A program made the translations under genes and the position numbers. The notes under the pieces are model-generated. The model was not told the origin of the DNA. It ran no database searches and was given only the letters and a program-made list of their open reading frames with translations. Shown piece after piece: positions 12,924 to 22,575 of a DNA stretch of 64,000 nucleotides. This DNA is from Isoetes taiwanensis (Eukaryota; Streptophyta; Lycopodiopsida; Isoetales; Isoetaceae): contig JAJEKV010000005.1 of assembly GCA_021234155.1 (NCBI GenBank), forward strand, positions 16,600,089 to 16,664,088, read 5' to 3'. Positions within the stretch are counted from its first letter, which is position 1; the number at the start of each line of letters is the position of its first letter.

Positions 12924-14640
12924 TTTTTTCTTGAAGAACAAAAGTTTTAATAATCAAAAGCAAGGTACATGAGAATAAAACTTTGTCTTGTAGTACAAGC
13001 ACATGCATGTGCCATCGGAACTAGAGCCTCAAGCACAATGCAATTGCCCCACAATACTAGATTCAAATACGATTCCTAACCTCTACCTCAATAGGAGAGT
13101 ACTTATAGGCCATCATTATTTTGGTTTGGACACATGACACAAGACCATGAGGAGAAGAATAAATGCCTTGAAAAATGTAAAGTCTGTGTCATTCCCAGAT
13201 GGACCACAAGAGCCAATCAAAATCAAGATGAAATGCGTTCTTCTTAGCTGAGGACCATCTATCAGGGTAGGATGCTAGAAGAATGTGTTGGCCATTCAAG
13301 GCACTATGAAATAGATCCGGCAATCAAGTCCAGGCTGGTTCAATCTCAGGATATGCAAACAAGCAGTGTCCAAGTGATTCAATCTCCGCAAAGCATATTG
13401 GACACAATGCAGAGACTTGAGGATCACAATGATGACAGAATGTATTAACACACAGACACGTGTGAATGATTTGCCACTAGGATACCTTAGGATGGAGCAG
13501 TTTATTTCAAACCTAGTGCCATATACGAGACCAATACTCATATGGAGCGTACAGCTGCCATGTAAGTGGCATTGGCAGGGCACTTGATCCTTACAATACA
13601 CAGACTTGACAAAGTTCTTGCATCTATAATGTGACTCATTCCAATTCCAGGGAGTGCTTTCCCTAAAATTGGCCACCAGAAGAAGTGGCAAATTCATCTT
13701 CTCCTAAAGTGACATATCCCACCTAGGTATGTAGTCTGAAAACTCATTCCATGACATAAGATATAATCATTATACCAAGCTTGGATTGAAATGATGCCTA
13801 CTTGGAGCCACCTCATTGTATAGGATGATGGACTGATGCAGCAAGGGGGGGTGTCGATAGACTTTGCAGTAGTAGTATCCACTACCATATCATATCTAGT
13901 ATAGGATGAAAGGAAAGAGACAATTAAAATAATACCTGGACCGTAGCTCATGCATCCAACAACCCTTGCAAAAAAAGGCTAGGCATTCAAGAATGGTTGC
14001 ATTGGATGAAATAGTGCCCGTGGTAAAGGGTGTTTAACTGCCAGCTTGCCAAGTGGGATACAATGAGTAAGTAACTGTTCGAGAAGATGTAGATCATGAG
14101 AGTCATCCTCTTGATTCCAAAGCCTCTAAATGAATTTTAAAATGAAGACTTTACTTTGAAGTAGTCTGCCATATCCAGCCACTTGCCCACTTGGAAAGGA
14201 CACACTTGGACCAGGCCACCTTGACCACTTCACCCACTTCTATATACCCCCCTCCCCTCCAAGAGGAAGTTTCTAACGATGGCTATGTTTTCTTGCACCT
14301 TGATCCATGGAGGTAGCAAGCAAGGTGTCATATATATAGATGCACTACAAGCACGGGCTTGGCCACAGTAATGCGGCCTGCGAGTGACAACTTTACAGTA
14401 TTCCACCAAAAGATATGCTTCTCCAAGCCTTTAATGATATCTTCCCATGCCCCTCTCACGCTGACATGTATTTCAACCAGATTGCCAAGCAATTTGGTGG
14501 ATTATCCATGAGCAAGCACCTTCTATGGAAAAGCAAGTAGAGATGACAGTGTCAGAATGTCCAAAGTCCAAAGAGCAGTGAAAATGCATCTAGAAGCACC
14601 TCTGCCATATTCAAATTCTCTAAAGAAGCGCAAGGAATAA
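12924..14640 (-). mobile_element. L1-type LINE, 5'-truncated and decayed (RT C-terminus plus zf-RVT)
   Basis: Read on the minus strand it parallels the LINE at 54.0-55.7 kb in order. A LEKHIFWWNTVKLSLAGR stretch (about 14440-14390) comes first. VKVAWSKC lies near 14225, the GIISIQAWYND region near 13790, a degraded zinc-knuckle zf-RVT region with CPICFAEIESLGHCLF near 13400-13340, and a LLWSIWE tail near 13200. The probable poly(A) (T run at 12924-12930 on the plus strand) marks the 3' end. Several stops and frameshifts interrupt it. L1 LINEs copy by target-primed reverse transcription; this piece cannot be active. Confidence 0.75.
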
Positions 14641-14947
14641 GGTCCATTAAGTCATTTTCTTGTTGAGCTAATAATAATCAATGTACATCTTTAGACTTTT
14701 GTCTTTTTTCTTCACGAAGAGGATGGGTACCCCGAAGGGTGATACGCTTGGCCAAATGAACCCAAGCTCCATCAACTCATGTCATTGTTTCTTGAGCTCT
14801 GCTAGTTCTGAGGTGCTCATCCTATTAGAAGTTTTGCTAGTTGGTTTTTGCATCTGATGCAAGACATCCCACGCCTCTATAGGGTGGTAATTCTTGGATT
14901 TCATCCACAAAGAAGTCATGAAATTCTTTAATTAGCTTGGCAATTGC
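14641..14947 (-). mobile_element. Ty3/gypsy pol fragment (protease-RT junction)
   Basis: The minus strand reads FHDFFVDEIQELPPYRGV, then a gap with stops, then [33 protein letters not shown]. This is the conserved linker and start of the gypsy reverse transcriptase (compare 27544 onward in the complete element). It has stop codons and lies immediately beside the truncated LINE, so it was probably the site the LINE entered. Confidence 0.75.
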
Positions 14948-15042
14948 CTTAGGTAATTTCTTTGAATTTACATCTCTTATGTTCTATGTTCTAGTGTCAG
15001 AACCCCCTCTATCCCCCCCCTCCTCCCCCTCCCTCCTCATAG

Positions 15043-15441
15043 ATTTTCTTGCCCAATTCTTCTCTGATTCCTCCTCTGATGAAGAGGAGGAAGAGGAGGA
15101 GTTGGACATGGAAGAGGAGGAGTTGAGCTCCTCTGATTCCTCCTCTGATGAAGAGGAGGAAGAGGAGGAGTTGGAGGAAGAGGAGGAGATGTCCTCTCAA
15201 GGGCACATGACCGCTCTACTTCAGGGTTGGCTTGACCCTGAAACAGAGAATGAAATCTCTGAAGAGGAGGAGGAGGAAGAGGCGGAGGAAGAAGATGAGG
15301 AGGAAGGTCGACAATTCGACCAGTTTTTAGAATGGTTGAGAGATGAGCCAGGTTTGCATGTCTGCTTTTATTTTTTTTTCACCTTTCTTTCTTTTCTAAC
15401 ACCTTTCTTTCTTCTTTGTTGCAGACGTGGAAGATCAATGA
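15043..15441 (+). CDS. 3' end of a gene for a highly acidic Ser/Glu/Asp-rich protein
   Basis: The segment opens after a strong pyrimidine tract and AG (about 15003-15042), so it may be an internal exon. It encodes two copies of a SSSDEEEEEEEL-type module (69-bp tandem DNA repeat, about 15062-15104 and 15131-15173). Then come a helical MTALLQGWLDPETENEISEEE part, a long Glu run and FDQFLEWLRDEP. A GT at 15352 and an AG at 15424 define a 73-bp T-rich intron, after which the frame ends DVEDQ-stop at 15441. A 3' UTR with AATGAAA follows near 15591. I cannot find the first exon or a known family. Long acidic tracts occur in nuclear, histone-binding and transcription proteins, but function here is unknown. 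The open frame running on past 15352 is intron. Confidence 0.5.
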
Positions 15442-16110
15442 TGCAGATCCCGGGCGGCCCCTTTTGTTTTTTGGTTTGCTACAGAAGCTTTGAACACGCC
15501 TCCGGGCATATTTTTCATGTAATTTTGTGAAAAGCCTTCGGGCACCTGCTTACAAGCCTTCGGGCTTACCTGCTGTACATATAACTTTTATGAATGAAAT
15601 CAAACAGTTTTCATAAAATTTTCTTCAAACAAGATTCTTGAACGCTTTTTTCTCAGACATAAAATTATTTGAATTAAATCCAACCTGTTTTCTCCAATTA
15701 TTTTGTCTCCTGTCAGTCCGCTATTTTCTCTAAAATTTTGTATCTGCAAATTTTGTCTCAACAAAGTCTCGGGAACACTATAAATCAACCACATGAGAAA
15801 TCTCTGATTCATCACAGTAACCATAGGAAATTTTCCTATACGACCTAAAACAATTCCCCAACCTTACAAGTCATTTTTTAGCCTTGATAATTTTGCCTTT
15901 AAAATCATTTTTAATTTAGCCTATATAAAATTTATAAATTCTATTTTTTCGAATGCAATAAATGGAATAAAATGCCGTGAGAATTTATTGCATGAAATGC
16001 AATATTCTCCATATATACCATATACATGTCATGTCTGGCGGGAAGACCGTACGCCAGGCGTGTTAATTCAAGCAATCAATTATTCACGCTAACTTATTTC
16101 TAATTATGCC
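15442..16110. other. 3' UTR and intergenic AT-rich spacer
   Basis: It begins with the 3' UTR of the acidic gene (two GCCTTCGGGC repeats near 15534-15566) and passes into AT-rich spacer. A perfect ACGCCAGGCGTG palindrome lies at 16051-16062, upstream of the TATA box of the next gene. Confidence 0.4.
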
Positions 16111-16118
16111 TATATAAA
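16111..16118 (+). promoter_or_regulatory. TATA box of the split gene
   Basis: TATATAAA followed by a pyrimidine-rich leader (CCTACACATTTTCTTCCTTCC), about 330 bases upstream of the first ATG at 16448. The leader itself may contain an intron. Confidence 0.55.
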
Positions 16119-16447
16119 TCCATTTCACGCTCTCAAAGTTCCTACACATTTTCTTCCTTCCTTCATACGATTTGCCTGTTTAAACTTTCCAACGTGTTTG
16201 ATCCGCCCTCCTGAAATCTTGGTGAGCGATTTATATTCAAAGAATGTTAGATGTTTGGTTTCAGCAATTCCTAACTTATTAAAAGACTCACCTTTTAGTT
16301 CTCAGAGCATCATGCAGAAGTGAGGACTAAGGTCTCAGCGAATCGAAAAGCCTTGGAATTAAAACCACAAGCATAGTCCTCCGCTCTTGAATCCTTCCAA
16401 AATCGAAACTCAAGGTTAGTTTTCATTTAGTTTTAAGTTTCATCTCA

Positions 16448-16508
16448 ATGGCGTTTAATCCAAGAAGACAAGCTTTTGCATTTGCTCGAGGCAGAGGATG
16501 TTTAAACC
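16448..16508 (+). CDS. putative first coding exon, Arg/Gly-containing
   Basis: ATG opens MAFNPRRQAFAFARGRGC..., ending at a possible donor C|GTAATAG at 16509. The context (TATA box, leader, ATG, donor) argues for a real first exon, but it is only 20 codons. The join to the open exon at 19378 is not in phase if ATAG at 19374-19377 is the acceptor, so another exon or a different splice site must exist. Family unknown. A second Arg/Gly-rich short ORF with similar surroundings occurs at 34218. Confidence 0.35.
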
Positions 16509-16979
16509 GTAATAGTTTTTATAAACTTCATCTGCTTCTTTTTGTTTCGAGTAAATTCTTGAGTTTCTCTTCCTGAATTAATCATGCTATTGCATGCAAG
16601 TTTCTATTATGAATAAGTGTAGTAGAAAGCATTAGAAAAATCTGAAAGATAATATTTGAAACACGCGAAAGATAATATTTGAAACACGCCAAAAGCGGTT
16701 TTATGCTAACCTTAGCCTTCATCATGAATACCGCCTCGGCGTAGGGGGGAGAGATTGACAAAAAGACAGTAATATAGATTAATTATTTACACGCCAAACA
16801 AATAATTGCCCGCCTTTATCTATTTTACTTCTATCTATCTAATATGTGTTTTTTTTTTCCTCTCGCGAATGCACGCCGAAACGTATAGTTTTTCCTATAT
16901 AGCAGTTTTTACACGCCGAAATGGCAAACAATTTTATCCCTAGTTTCAACTTTTACGCTTAAACACGGGCGGTGTCTCG
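16509..16979 (+). other. putative intron with half-copies of the CACGCC palindrome
   Basis: Holds CACGCC at 16685, 16790, 16872 and 16912, each followed by A/G-rich or CG text resembling degraded CACGCC-GGCGTG palindromes. No coding content is seen. Confidence 0.4.
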
Positions 16980-19320
16980 CTAAACATGCCATGCGGTCTC
17001 CCCGAACGTCATCCCGTGACCTTCTCGCGAAGGGTTCTTAGAAAGCCGCGACAGCCCACGTGGAATATCACTCCCGAAAGCAAAGGAGATAATACTTGCA
17101 ACAGCTATAATGACCCTCGGGGTGCACATGCAAAGATTACCCTTTGCAAGAAGGCCCAAACTTTGGAAATCACGATTCGGACGTGGAACAAGGCTTGCGG
17201 CGTCTTGCCAATGGGAAAGCCCCGACTTGAATGGCATGCAGGCAGAATTGCTTAATGGGCGGGGCCGCCTATAATACCGGTGTTGACCGCCTTTGTTCAA
17301 CAAGGCATTACAGAAGGTTTCCCGCCGCAGTGGACCAATAGCGAGTTGTTCCCATATATAAGGCGGGGTGACCCACACCTTTGCCAGCCAATTATCGAAC
17401 AATCATGGTCGGGTTCGGTGTTTGCAAAATTGTTTGTTTGGGATTCTCGGCGCCAGTTGACGGGTCAAGGCAGAGGCGGCGAGAGGTGCGGGCCCTCACC
17501 CAGCGGATTCGACCGCACTCAACCATTGACCACATCTTCACGCTATGCGAACTCGATTGAAGATGTAGGAACTGCCGCCGGGATCTATATTGTTGCTTTG
17601 TGGATTTTGGCGAAGGTGTTTGACATCATTGCCTCGGGAAAAACTATGGGCAAGACTGCAAAAATTGGGGGGTTCCCGTGAGATTTGCGTAATGCGATTA
17701 ATGCGAGCTATCTCAAAAAGATGCTCGGGTGTTGGTTGCGGCAGACAAGCCAACCATTTGATAGCGAGATTCGGGGTTCGGCCGGGGATGCCCTCTCTCC
17801 CCAACATTTTGGGCTTGATCAATTGGAGAGCTGGCTTGCCGATAATGGGGGCGATGGAGCTCACCTTCTATCGATCATCGACGCTTAATATATCGCCGAT
17901 GATGTGGACCTCCTAGCTTACACACCCAGCCAGACATGCAACGACATCTCGATGCCCCGGACACATTTTGCCAAGCGACCGATATGCGCGGCGTCAACCC
18001 GCCAAGACTAAGGTGGTTTTCATATCATCTTCACGTCGGTAGAGGGTCCCTCCTTCCGATTCTGATCGAGGCCAAAATGTGGAAGTTGCATCCACATACA
18101 AATATTTGGGAGTGGAGTTTCCTTCTACTATGCATTGGGACACATCCATACGGCCTACGAAAGTGACGGCAGGAAGGCACTATATGCAATGCAAAACAAT
18201 AGTCATAGAGCGGAGTTGTATGATTGGGCCCATCACCACGCCACTTGTTCAAGGTCTTAGTGGAGCCCGTCCTTTTATACGGGGTGGAAGTATGGGGCCC
18301 AATAGTATCACTTGCTACTTGAATGACTTGGAGCAGTCCAAAAAGCCTTCTTAGTACGAGCACTAGGGGTGAAGTCCACAGTCCCATATCAAATTCTCTT
18401 GCAGGAGACAGATTCTTGCCTCTTGAGGGGTGGCCCTTGATCGCCACATTGTCTATTTTTAGAACCGGTCAATATGGACGATGCTCGCGTCCCTAAACTA
18501 GCTTATATTATGGCAATGGAGCCGCTTAGCCTCAAGGCCCTGCTTTGGAGGGAAAAAGAGAGCTCAATGGTTGGCTAGATGGAATGTGCAGAGCACGGTG
18601 CATACATGTGCAAACAGCGAGGCGTGATCGCCATAGCTTGAGGCAATATCTTGACGATTGCTTCCTCGGCAAGCTTTGGGATGCTAATGCCCTTGAACAG
18701 TCAAGACAAAGACACTACCAAATACCACATAAATCCCACATTGGAACGAGGCCCGCAATGCTACCCATGGTACCCACTTGCCCATGAAAAGGCGCTGACT
18801 CATTGCCTCCATTCGCATTTTGGGCACATCATCTTCGAATTGAGACAAAGCCGGATGGATTGGTGAGCCACGCCAGGCGATGTGCTCTCAATGCTTGCTG
18901 CCAAATGGGAGTCATTGAAGATGAATCTCATACCCTTCAAAGTTGCCCAAAGATATGATCAAATTCGACCGAGATATGTTGAGTTGGTCGGGGCGCGGCC
19001 GCCGTTACATGTGACATTGAGCACAACATCCGCATGGGTCTGGGATCATATCTTCAGGAGGTTATGGACATGCGAGATCAGCTATGTCCTCGGGCACACA
19101 CTTGACATGTATATAAACATTGATGTATACTTGTACAGTTTGACAGCATTCTTATTACTGCCACGGTTTTTCCCTCGAAAACCCTTCGGGGCAGGGGTTT
19201 TTTAACCCGGACAGTAATAAGTTTGATGCGCTCCTTATGGGTCCCATAGGCCGATTGGCCTCAGTGGACGATAAAAAATCATTCTCATTCTCATTCTTAG
19301 TTTCTAAGTTTATATAAATA
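16980..19320 (+). mobile_element. RTE-like non-LTR retrotransposon, frame-broken
   Basis: Reverse-transcriptase pieces occur in order: FVQQGITEGFPPQWTNSELF (17290-17350), GSVFAKLF (17418), DVGTAAGIYIVALW (17562-17604), the catalytic YIADDVDLLAY (about 17888-17920), YKYLGVEFPSTMHWDTSI (about 18097), VWGPNSI and LEQ.QKAFLVRALGVKS (about 18295-18380), and a C-terminal QIRPRYVELV block (18960). Nearly every piece is in a different frame. The 3' UTR (GGTTTTTCCCTCGAAAACCC near 19164) also occurs in the minus-strand copy at 51080. The 3' end is (CATTCT)n near 19294-19317, not poly(A), as in RTE-clade elements. It lies in the apparent intron of the split gene. Confidence 0.75.
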
Positions 19321-19331
19321 AATAAATATAA

Positions 19332-19344
19332 CACGCCAGGCGTG
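19332..19344. repeat. CACGCCAGGCGTG palindrome
   Basis: A perfect 13-bp palindrome between the LINE tail and the interrupted exon, 33 bases before the exon ATG at 19378. Same motif as the intron clusters at 37-41 kb. Confidence 0.85.
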
Positions 19345-19377
19345 AATACTGATACTCCGCTCACTTCCTATTGATAG

Positions 19378-19465
19378 ATGCCAAGTTACATTAATCACCC
19401 GGTTGGTGACGAAGATGCATTGGAATTACATTTGGGCCAGCAATCACACAGCCCAGCTCCAGTTT
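19378..19465 (+). pseudogene. 5' part of an exon cut by the LTR retrotransposon
   Basis: An open frame starts after TTGATAG (possible acceptor) with MPSYINHPVGDEDALELHLG and runs 29 codons and one base to the insertion point. With one copy of AGTTT removed, the frame continues exactly at 32856 without a stop. This identifies the retrotransposon target as coding sequence. Family not recognised. Confidence 0.7.
19461..19465 (+). repeat. target-site duplication AGTTT (left)
   Basis: Five bases directly before the TG of the left LTR, identical to 32851-32855 after the CA of the right LTR. Five bp is normal for Ty3/gypsy integrases. Confidence 0.93.
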
Positions 19466-19542
19466 TGTGACGTTCCACGTATTTCTACGGTCTACGTCAC
19501 GTATTTATACGGGACACGTACAAATACACCGACACGTCACCC
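19466..19542 (+). promoter_or_regulatory. cluster of ACGT-core motifs at the LTR edge
   Basis: Six ACGT cores lie within about 75 bp, in contexts TGACGTTCC, CCACGTATT, CTACGTCACGTATT, ACACGTAC and ACACGTCAC. Part is a tandem repeat of about 22 bp (CACGTATTTCTACGG / CACGTATTTATACGG). ACGT cores with TGACG or CACGT flanks are typical plant bZIP (TGA/ABF-type) sites. The same block is present in the right LTR at 31197. Confidence 0.5.
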
Positions 19543-21109
19543 ATTAAAGGTACACCACTAGGGGGTCCTATAACCTAAGGGGGTTACTCTAAAAGGGATT
19601 AAATTAGCTATGCTAATTTAACACATTAAAGATAATAACCTATAACTTAGGAAATTAAGGACTAAATAGGATTAATTAGACTAATTACTGTTTTTGGAAG
19701 GCGCCACCTGCCCCAATCGATTGGCCAGCATGGGGATTTCTAAATTAGGCTGTCAACCTGATCCCTATCCCTGTGTTGACTCCCTCAATTCGGCCAAAGA
19801 AGGAGCAGGAGCTGAGCGCCATCATACCTATCAGAGCGCCACCATACCAAGTAGAACCTGTGAAGCAGAAGCTGAACCCTCAACACCCAAGAGATGGAAG
19901 CACCCCATGGTAACGAGTCCAGCCAGAACTCAGGTGGGTGGCTAGGATAGCCGTGAATTCTAGATAACGCCCCTATTGGGCCTTGGTTGTGTTCGTTTCT
20001 CTGTTCTCTTTGTGTTTCAATCATAGGAACTAACCCTTGGTTGTAAAGGTAAGTTCTCTTTATATTTGATTCTGGTTTTTGCTCTGAAAGGATGGATTGT
20101 TAGCTCTTTGTCTAGTCTTACTCTGAAATGGGGAATTACGGGGGTAGAGACCTCTCGAGCCCCCATTGTAGTATGCTCCTAGATAGCTACAGAGAGTCCC
20201 ATTAATTGCGCCAGGCACAAGAGCCCACCAGGTCCTAGATGCTATGGACCGGCTTAGCACCGCACAAGGAACACAAGGTGAAGTGGGGGTGGGGTCTTGC
20301 ACGAACATAAAAGGCTCCCGAGACTCCTACGCTGGGCTAGGCCTTTCAATAGCCGCCAGGCCAGCTAGGCGCCCGAGCCAAAGGTATGGGTCCGACACTC
20401 CCTCGGGTACGAGGTGTGACACATGGGGCATCCCGTACTTTGAGTAGATTTAGGTGAGTAAGTCGAAGTACGGATGCGGGGTTGCTGATGCGCGCACGTA
20501 TCCTCTAGCTCACCCATGGAACCACTATGATTCGGAAGGGGACGCTTCCCGACCCTGCCTCATCGGACCAGAGTCATGAACCCGAGTAGGCTCAAAGGGT
20601 GATACCTTGAACCTGCGTCTCCCAAGGCTATAGCGAAGCCATAAGCGTGAATTGACCCATCCGCAAAGTGTGCAATGAGGGGCGGATGGAGTGGACAACC
20701 CTAGCCGATGTTCTATGCCAGCCAACGCAATGCCCGCACTTCGGCCTGCCGATCTCTTGAGGCCCAACCGGGCCGCGTTCCTCACCGGAGTCCGAGCCGG
20801 GGTAGAACCTGGGGTTCGGGTGCTTTCCTAGTGCTAGATGCATATTCTTTGCCGTTGGTATTGGGATGGATGAGCCACCCTTCGTGGTGGTTGATATTAT
20901 ATGATTTATGCTGTGTGCTAACCTTGTATTCATGCTTCCGCGACGTAGGAGTCCCATTGAAGGCGTGGGCTCCTTCTTTTTCTTTTCGCACCATATTATG
21001 GGTGGCCTAATAGACTGAGAGGGCCCCGCTCATGGTGAGATGATCGCCATGGGAGGGGAAAGTCCCCCGTATGTATACCACGGGGTCGATATATTCAGGG
21101 AGCATCACA
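19466..21109 (+). repeat. left LTR
   Basis: 1,644 bp, TGTGACG to GCATCACA. In the first 660 bp I see only two substitutions against the right LTR (near 19741 and 19968). From about 20128 there are many small indels. An open frame at 19694-19945 is present in both LTRs but looks incidental. Confidence 0.95.
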
Positions 21110-21110
21110 G

Positions 21111-21123
21111 TGGTATCAGAGCC
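21111..21123 (+). other. primer-binding site for initiator Met-tRNA
   Basis: TGGTATCAGAGCC, complementary to the 3' end of plant initiator Met-tRNA, starts two bases after the CA end of the left LTR. It is the usual minus-strand primer site of plant LTR elements. Confidence 0.92.
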
Positions 21124-21429
21124 GTGATTTCGGTTGCTCGAAATCATAGCACTGGCCAAACACTAACTCGTAGCACGGTAGTTAGGAGGAGGCTAAGTCA
21201 ATGTGTTGTTAGTCCTCTTTGATGTTTGGCTCGGTGTTAGGTTAAATTAAGAAATTGTAGCTTTAAAGAGGATGGGGCGACTGGAGGGCCCAAGATTGGA
21301 AGCCTAGCAAGTGTCAGTAGGTAGCTCAAATGACGAAGAGGGTGGTTCCATTGGATCGGGCGTACTCGAATTACCTTAGAACAGTCGACTCTAGGCGAAA
21401 AATGGTCAAGGGCAGGCCCAAAAACCAAC

Positions 21430-21606
21430 TCGGGCGCCGCTTGCTTTTTGTCGCCTTGCAGTCACGATAGAAGAGCCGAAAATGCAGTCGGCGCCCGACC
21501 AGTCAGACCCGAGTCAACGTGGGCCCGCCAGGTCAACTCGGGCGCCGCTTGCTTTTCGACGACCCCCAGTCGAGGCGGAAGCACGTATAATGCAGCCGGC
21601 GCCCGA
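21430..21606 (+). promoter_or_regulatory. duplicated GC-rich stem-loop in the element leader
   Basis: TCGGGCGCCG at 21430-21439 pairs perfectly with CGGCGCCCGA at 21489-21498. The same pair recurs at 21538-21547 and 21597-21606, as a 108-bp tandem repeat. The loops differ in sequence but keep the length (49 bases each). The position, about 320 bp after the primer site and before all ORFs, is where retroelement packaging or dimerisation signals lie. GGCGCC is also self-complementary. Confidence 0.5.
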
Positions 21607-21719
21607 CCGTATACCTCGTGTATTTCCGCCGTATAATTATTTTTTTAATAATAAAATTTTAAAGTTAATAAGAAAAATTTTAAAATTTTAAAAGTTAACT
21701 GGTCGTTAACCATTTCTTT

Positions 21720-22088
21720 TTGTTATTGCACCTTGCCTTCAGCGCCTTCGACCGCCTGAGCCGACGCCCGCCATCACCATCAGACCTGACTTTGCTCCTC
21801 CGCCCTTGTGCCTTGCGAACCCTAGCGCCTCCTTTGCCGTCTCCTTCGCCGCCAGCGCCTCACTACCTGCCTTCTTATACCTTAACGCCAGCTATGGCTA
21901 TCACAAAGAGTGCCCCGGACCCATCTACTTTGAGCATCGTGGAGATTTACGCCATGATCGCCAAGCACATGGCTACAGACCCGGCCTTTATTGACATACT
22001 TCTGGATGAGCTGGTAAATAGGTTTGAGAACAACGATAGGATTCCCTATCCTATCTATCACTTCTCAGAGCCATTCTTGATCGGTTGA
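21720..22088 (+). CDS. unknown leader ORF A of the retrotransposon
   Basis: The convincing part starts at the ATG at 21894 (MAITKSAPDPSTLSIVEIYA) and encodes a helical, acidic stretch ending near EPFLIG. A shift of one base near 22073 would extend it by LDRLNLRPTLNTIVEQQ in another frame. The preceding Pro/Leu-rich segment from 21720 may be leader. It is preceded by an AT-rich spacer (21640-21715). No family recognised. Because it lies before the H3-like region, it could be a separate cargo gene or the start of the H3-like reading frame's transcript. Confidence 0.4.
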   Translation: MLLHLAFSAFDRLSRRPPSPSDLTLLLRPCALRTLAPPLPSPSPPAPHYLPSYTLTPAMAITKSAPDPSTLSIVEIYAMIAKHMATDPAFIDILLDELVNRFENNDRIPYPIYHFSEPFLIG

Positions 22089-22575
22089 ACCTTCGCCCGA
22101 CTCTCAATACCATTGTTGAGCAACAGCGACATGGTCATGATGCTCATTAAATTCTATCCTCCCGGCGACAAGGCCATACCGAGGAGGAAGACATCGTGAC
22201 GTAGGGCCGAATCGTCGGGGTTTGGCCGTGAGAGGATGATCATCGGAGATCGAGCGGGCAGATACGCAGCCCGGGGAAGGGAGTACCTCGGGGGACGGCT
22301 TTGCGCCATTGATGGCAGAGCCATTGAGGTTCCCCATACCGCATGAGGGTTCCAAAGAAGCTTTGAATGGGGAGAAATCCCCGATATCAGCCTAGACTAT
22401 CCGACAACCATTCGATAGATATGGGTCTCAAGGCCACAAGGTATTCAAGTCGAACTTAATCGCCGCGTTCCAGCCCAGCTTTTTACTCGATTCAAGAAGA
22501 TCCGAGGAGAGCCCGAGGAACGGGAGAAGCTCGAACAGAGGAGCTGGATCGGCAAGACCAAATGGGACCAACAAG
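22089..22575 (+). other. leader sequence between ORF A and the H3-like region
   Basis: GC-rich, without a long clean frame. Possible coding debris such as LFTRFKKIRGEPEER near 22478-22523 suggests a frame-broken coding stretch. No family recognised. Confidence 0.3.

Noticed and set aside
13296-13951. Two minus-strand open frames as novel proteins
   Set aside because: Their sequence aligns in order with the zf-RVT region of the LINE at 54-55.7 kb.
19694-19945. Open frame inside both LTRs as a gene
   Set aside because: Present in both LTRs only because they are copies; no family, and the position is in U3/R-like sequence.
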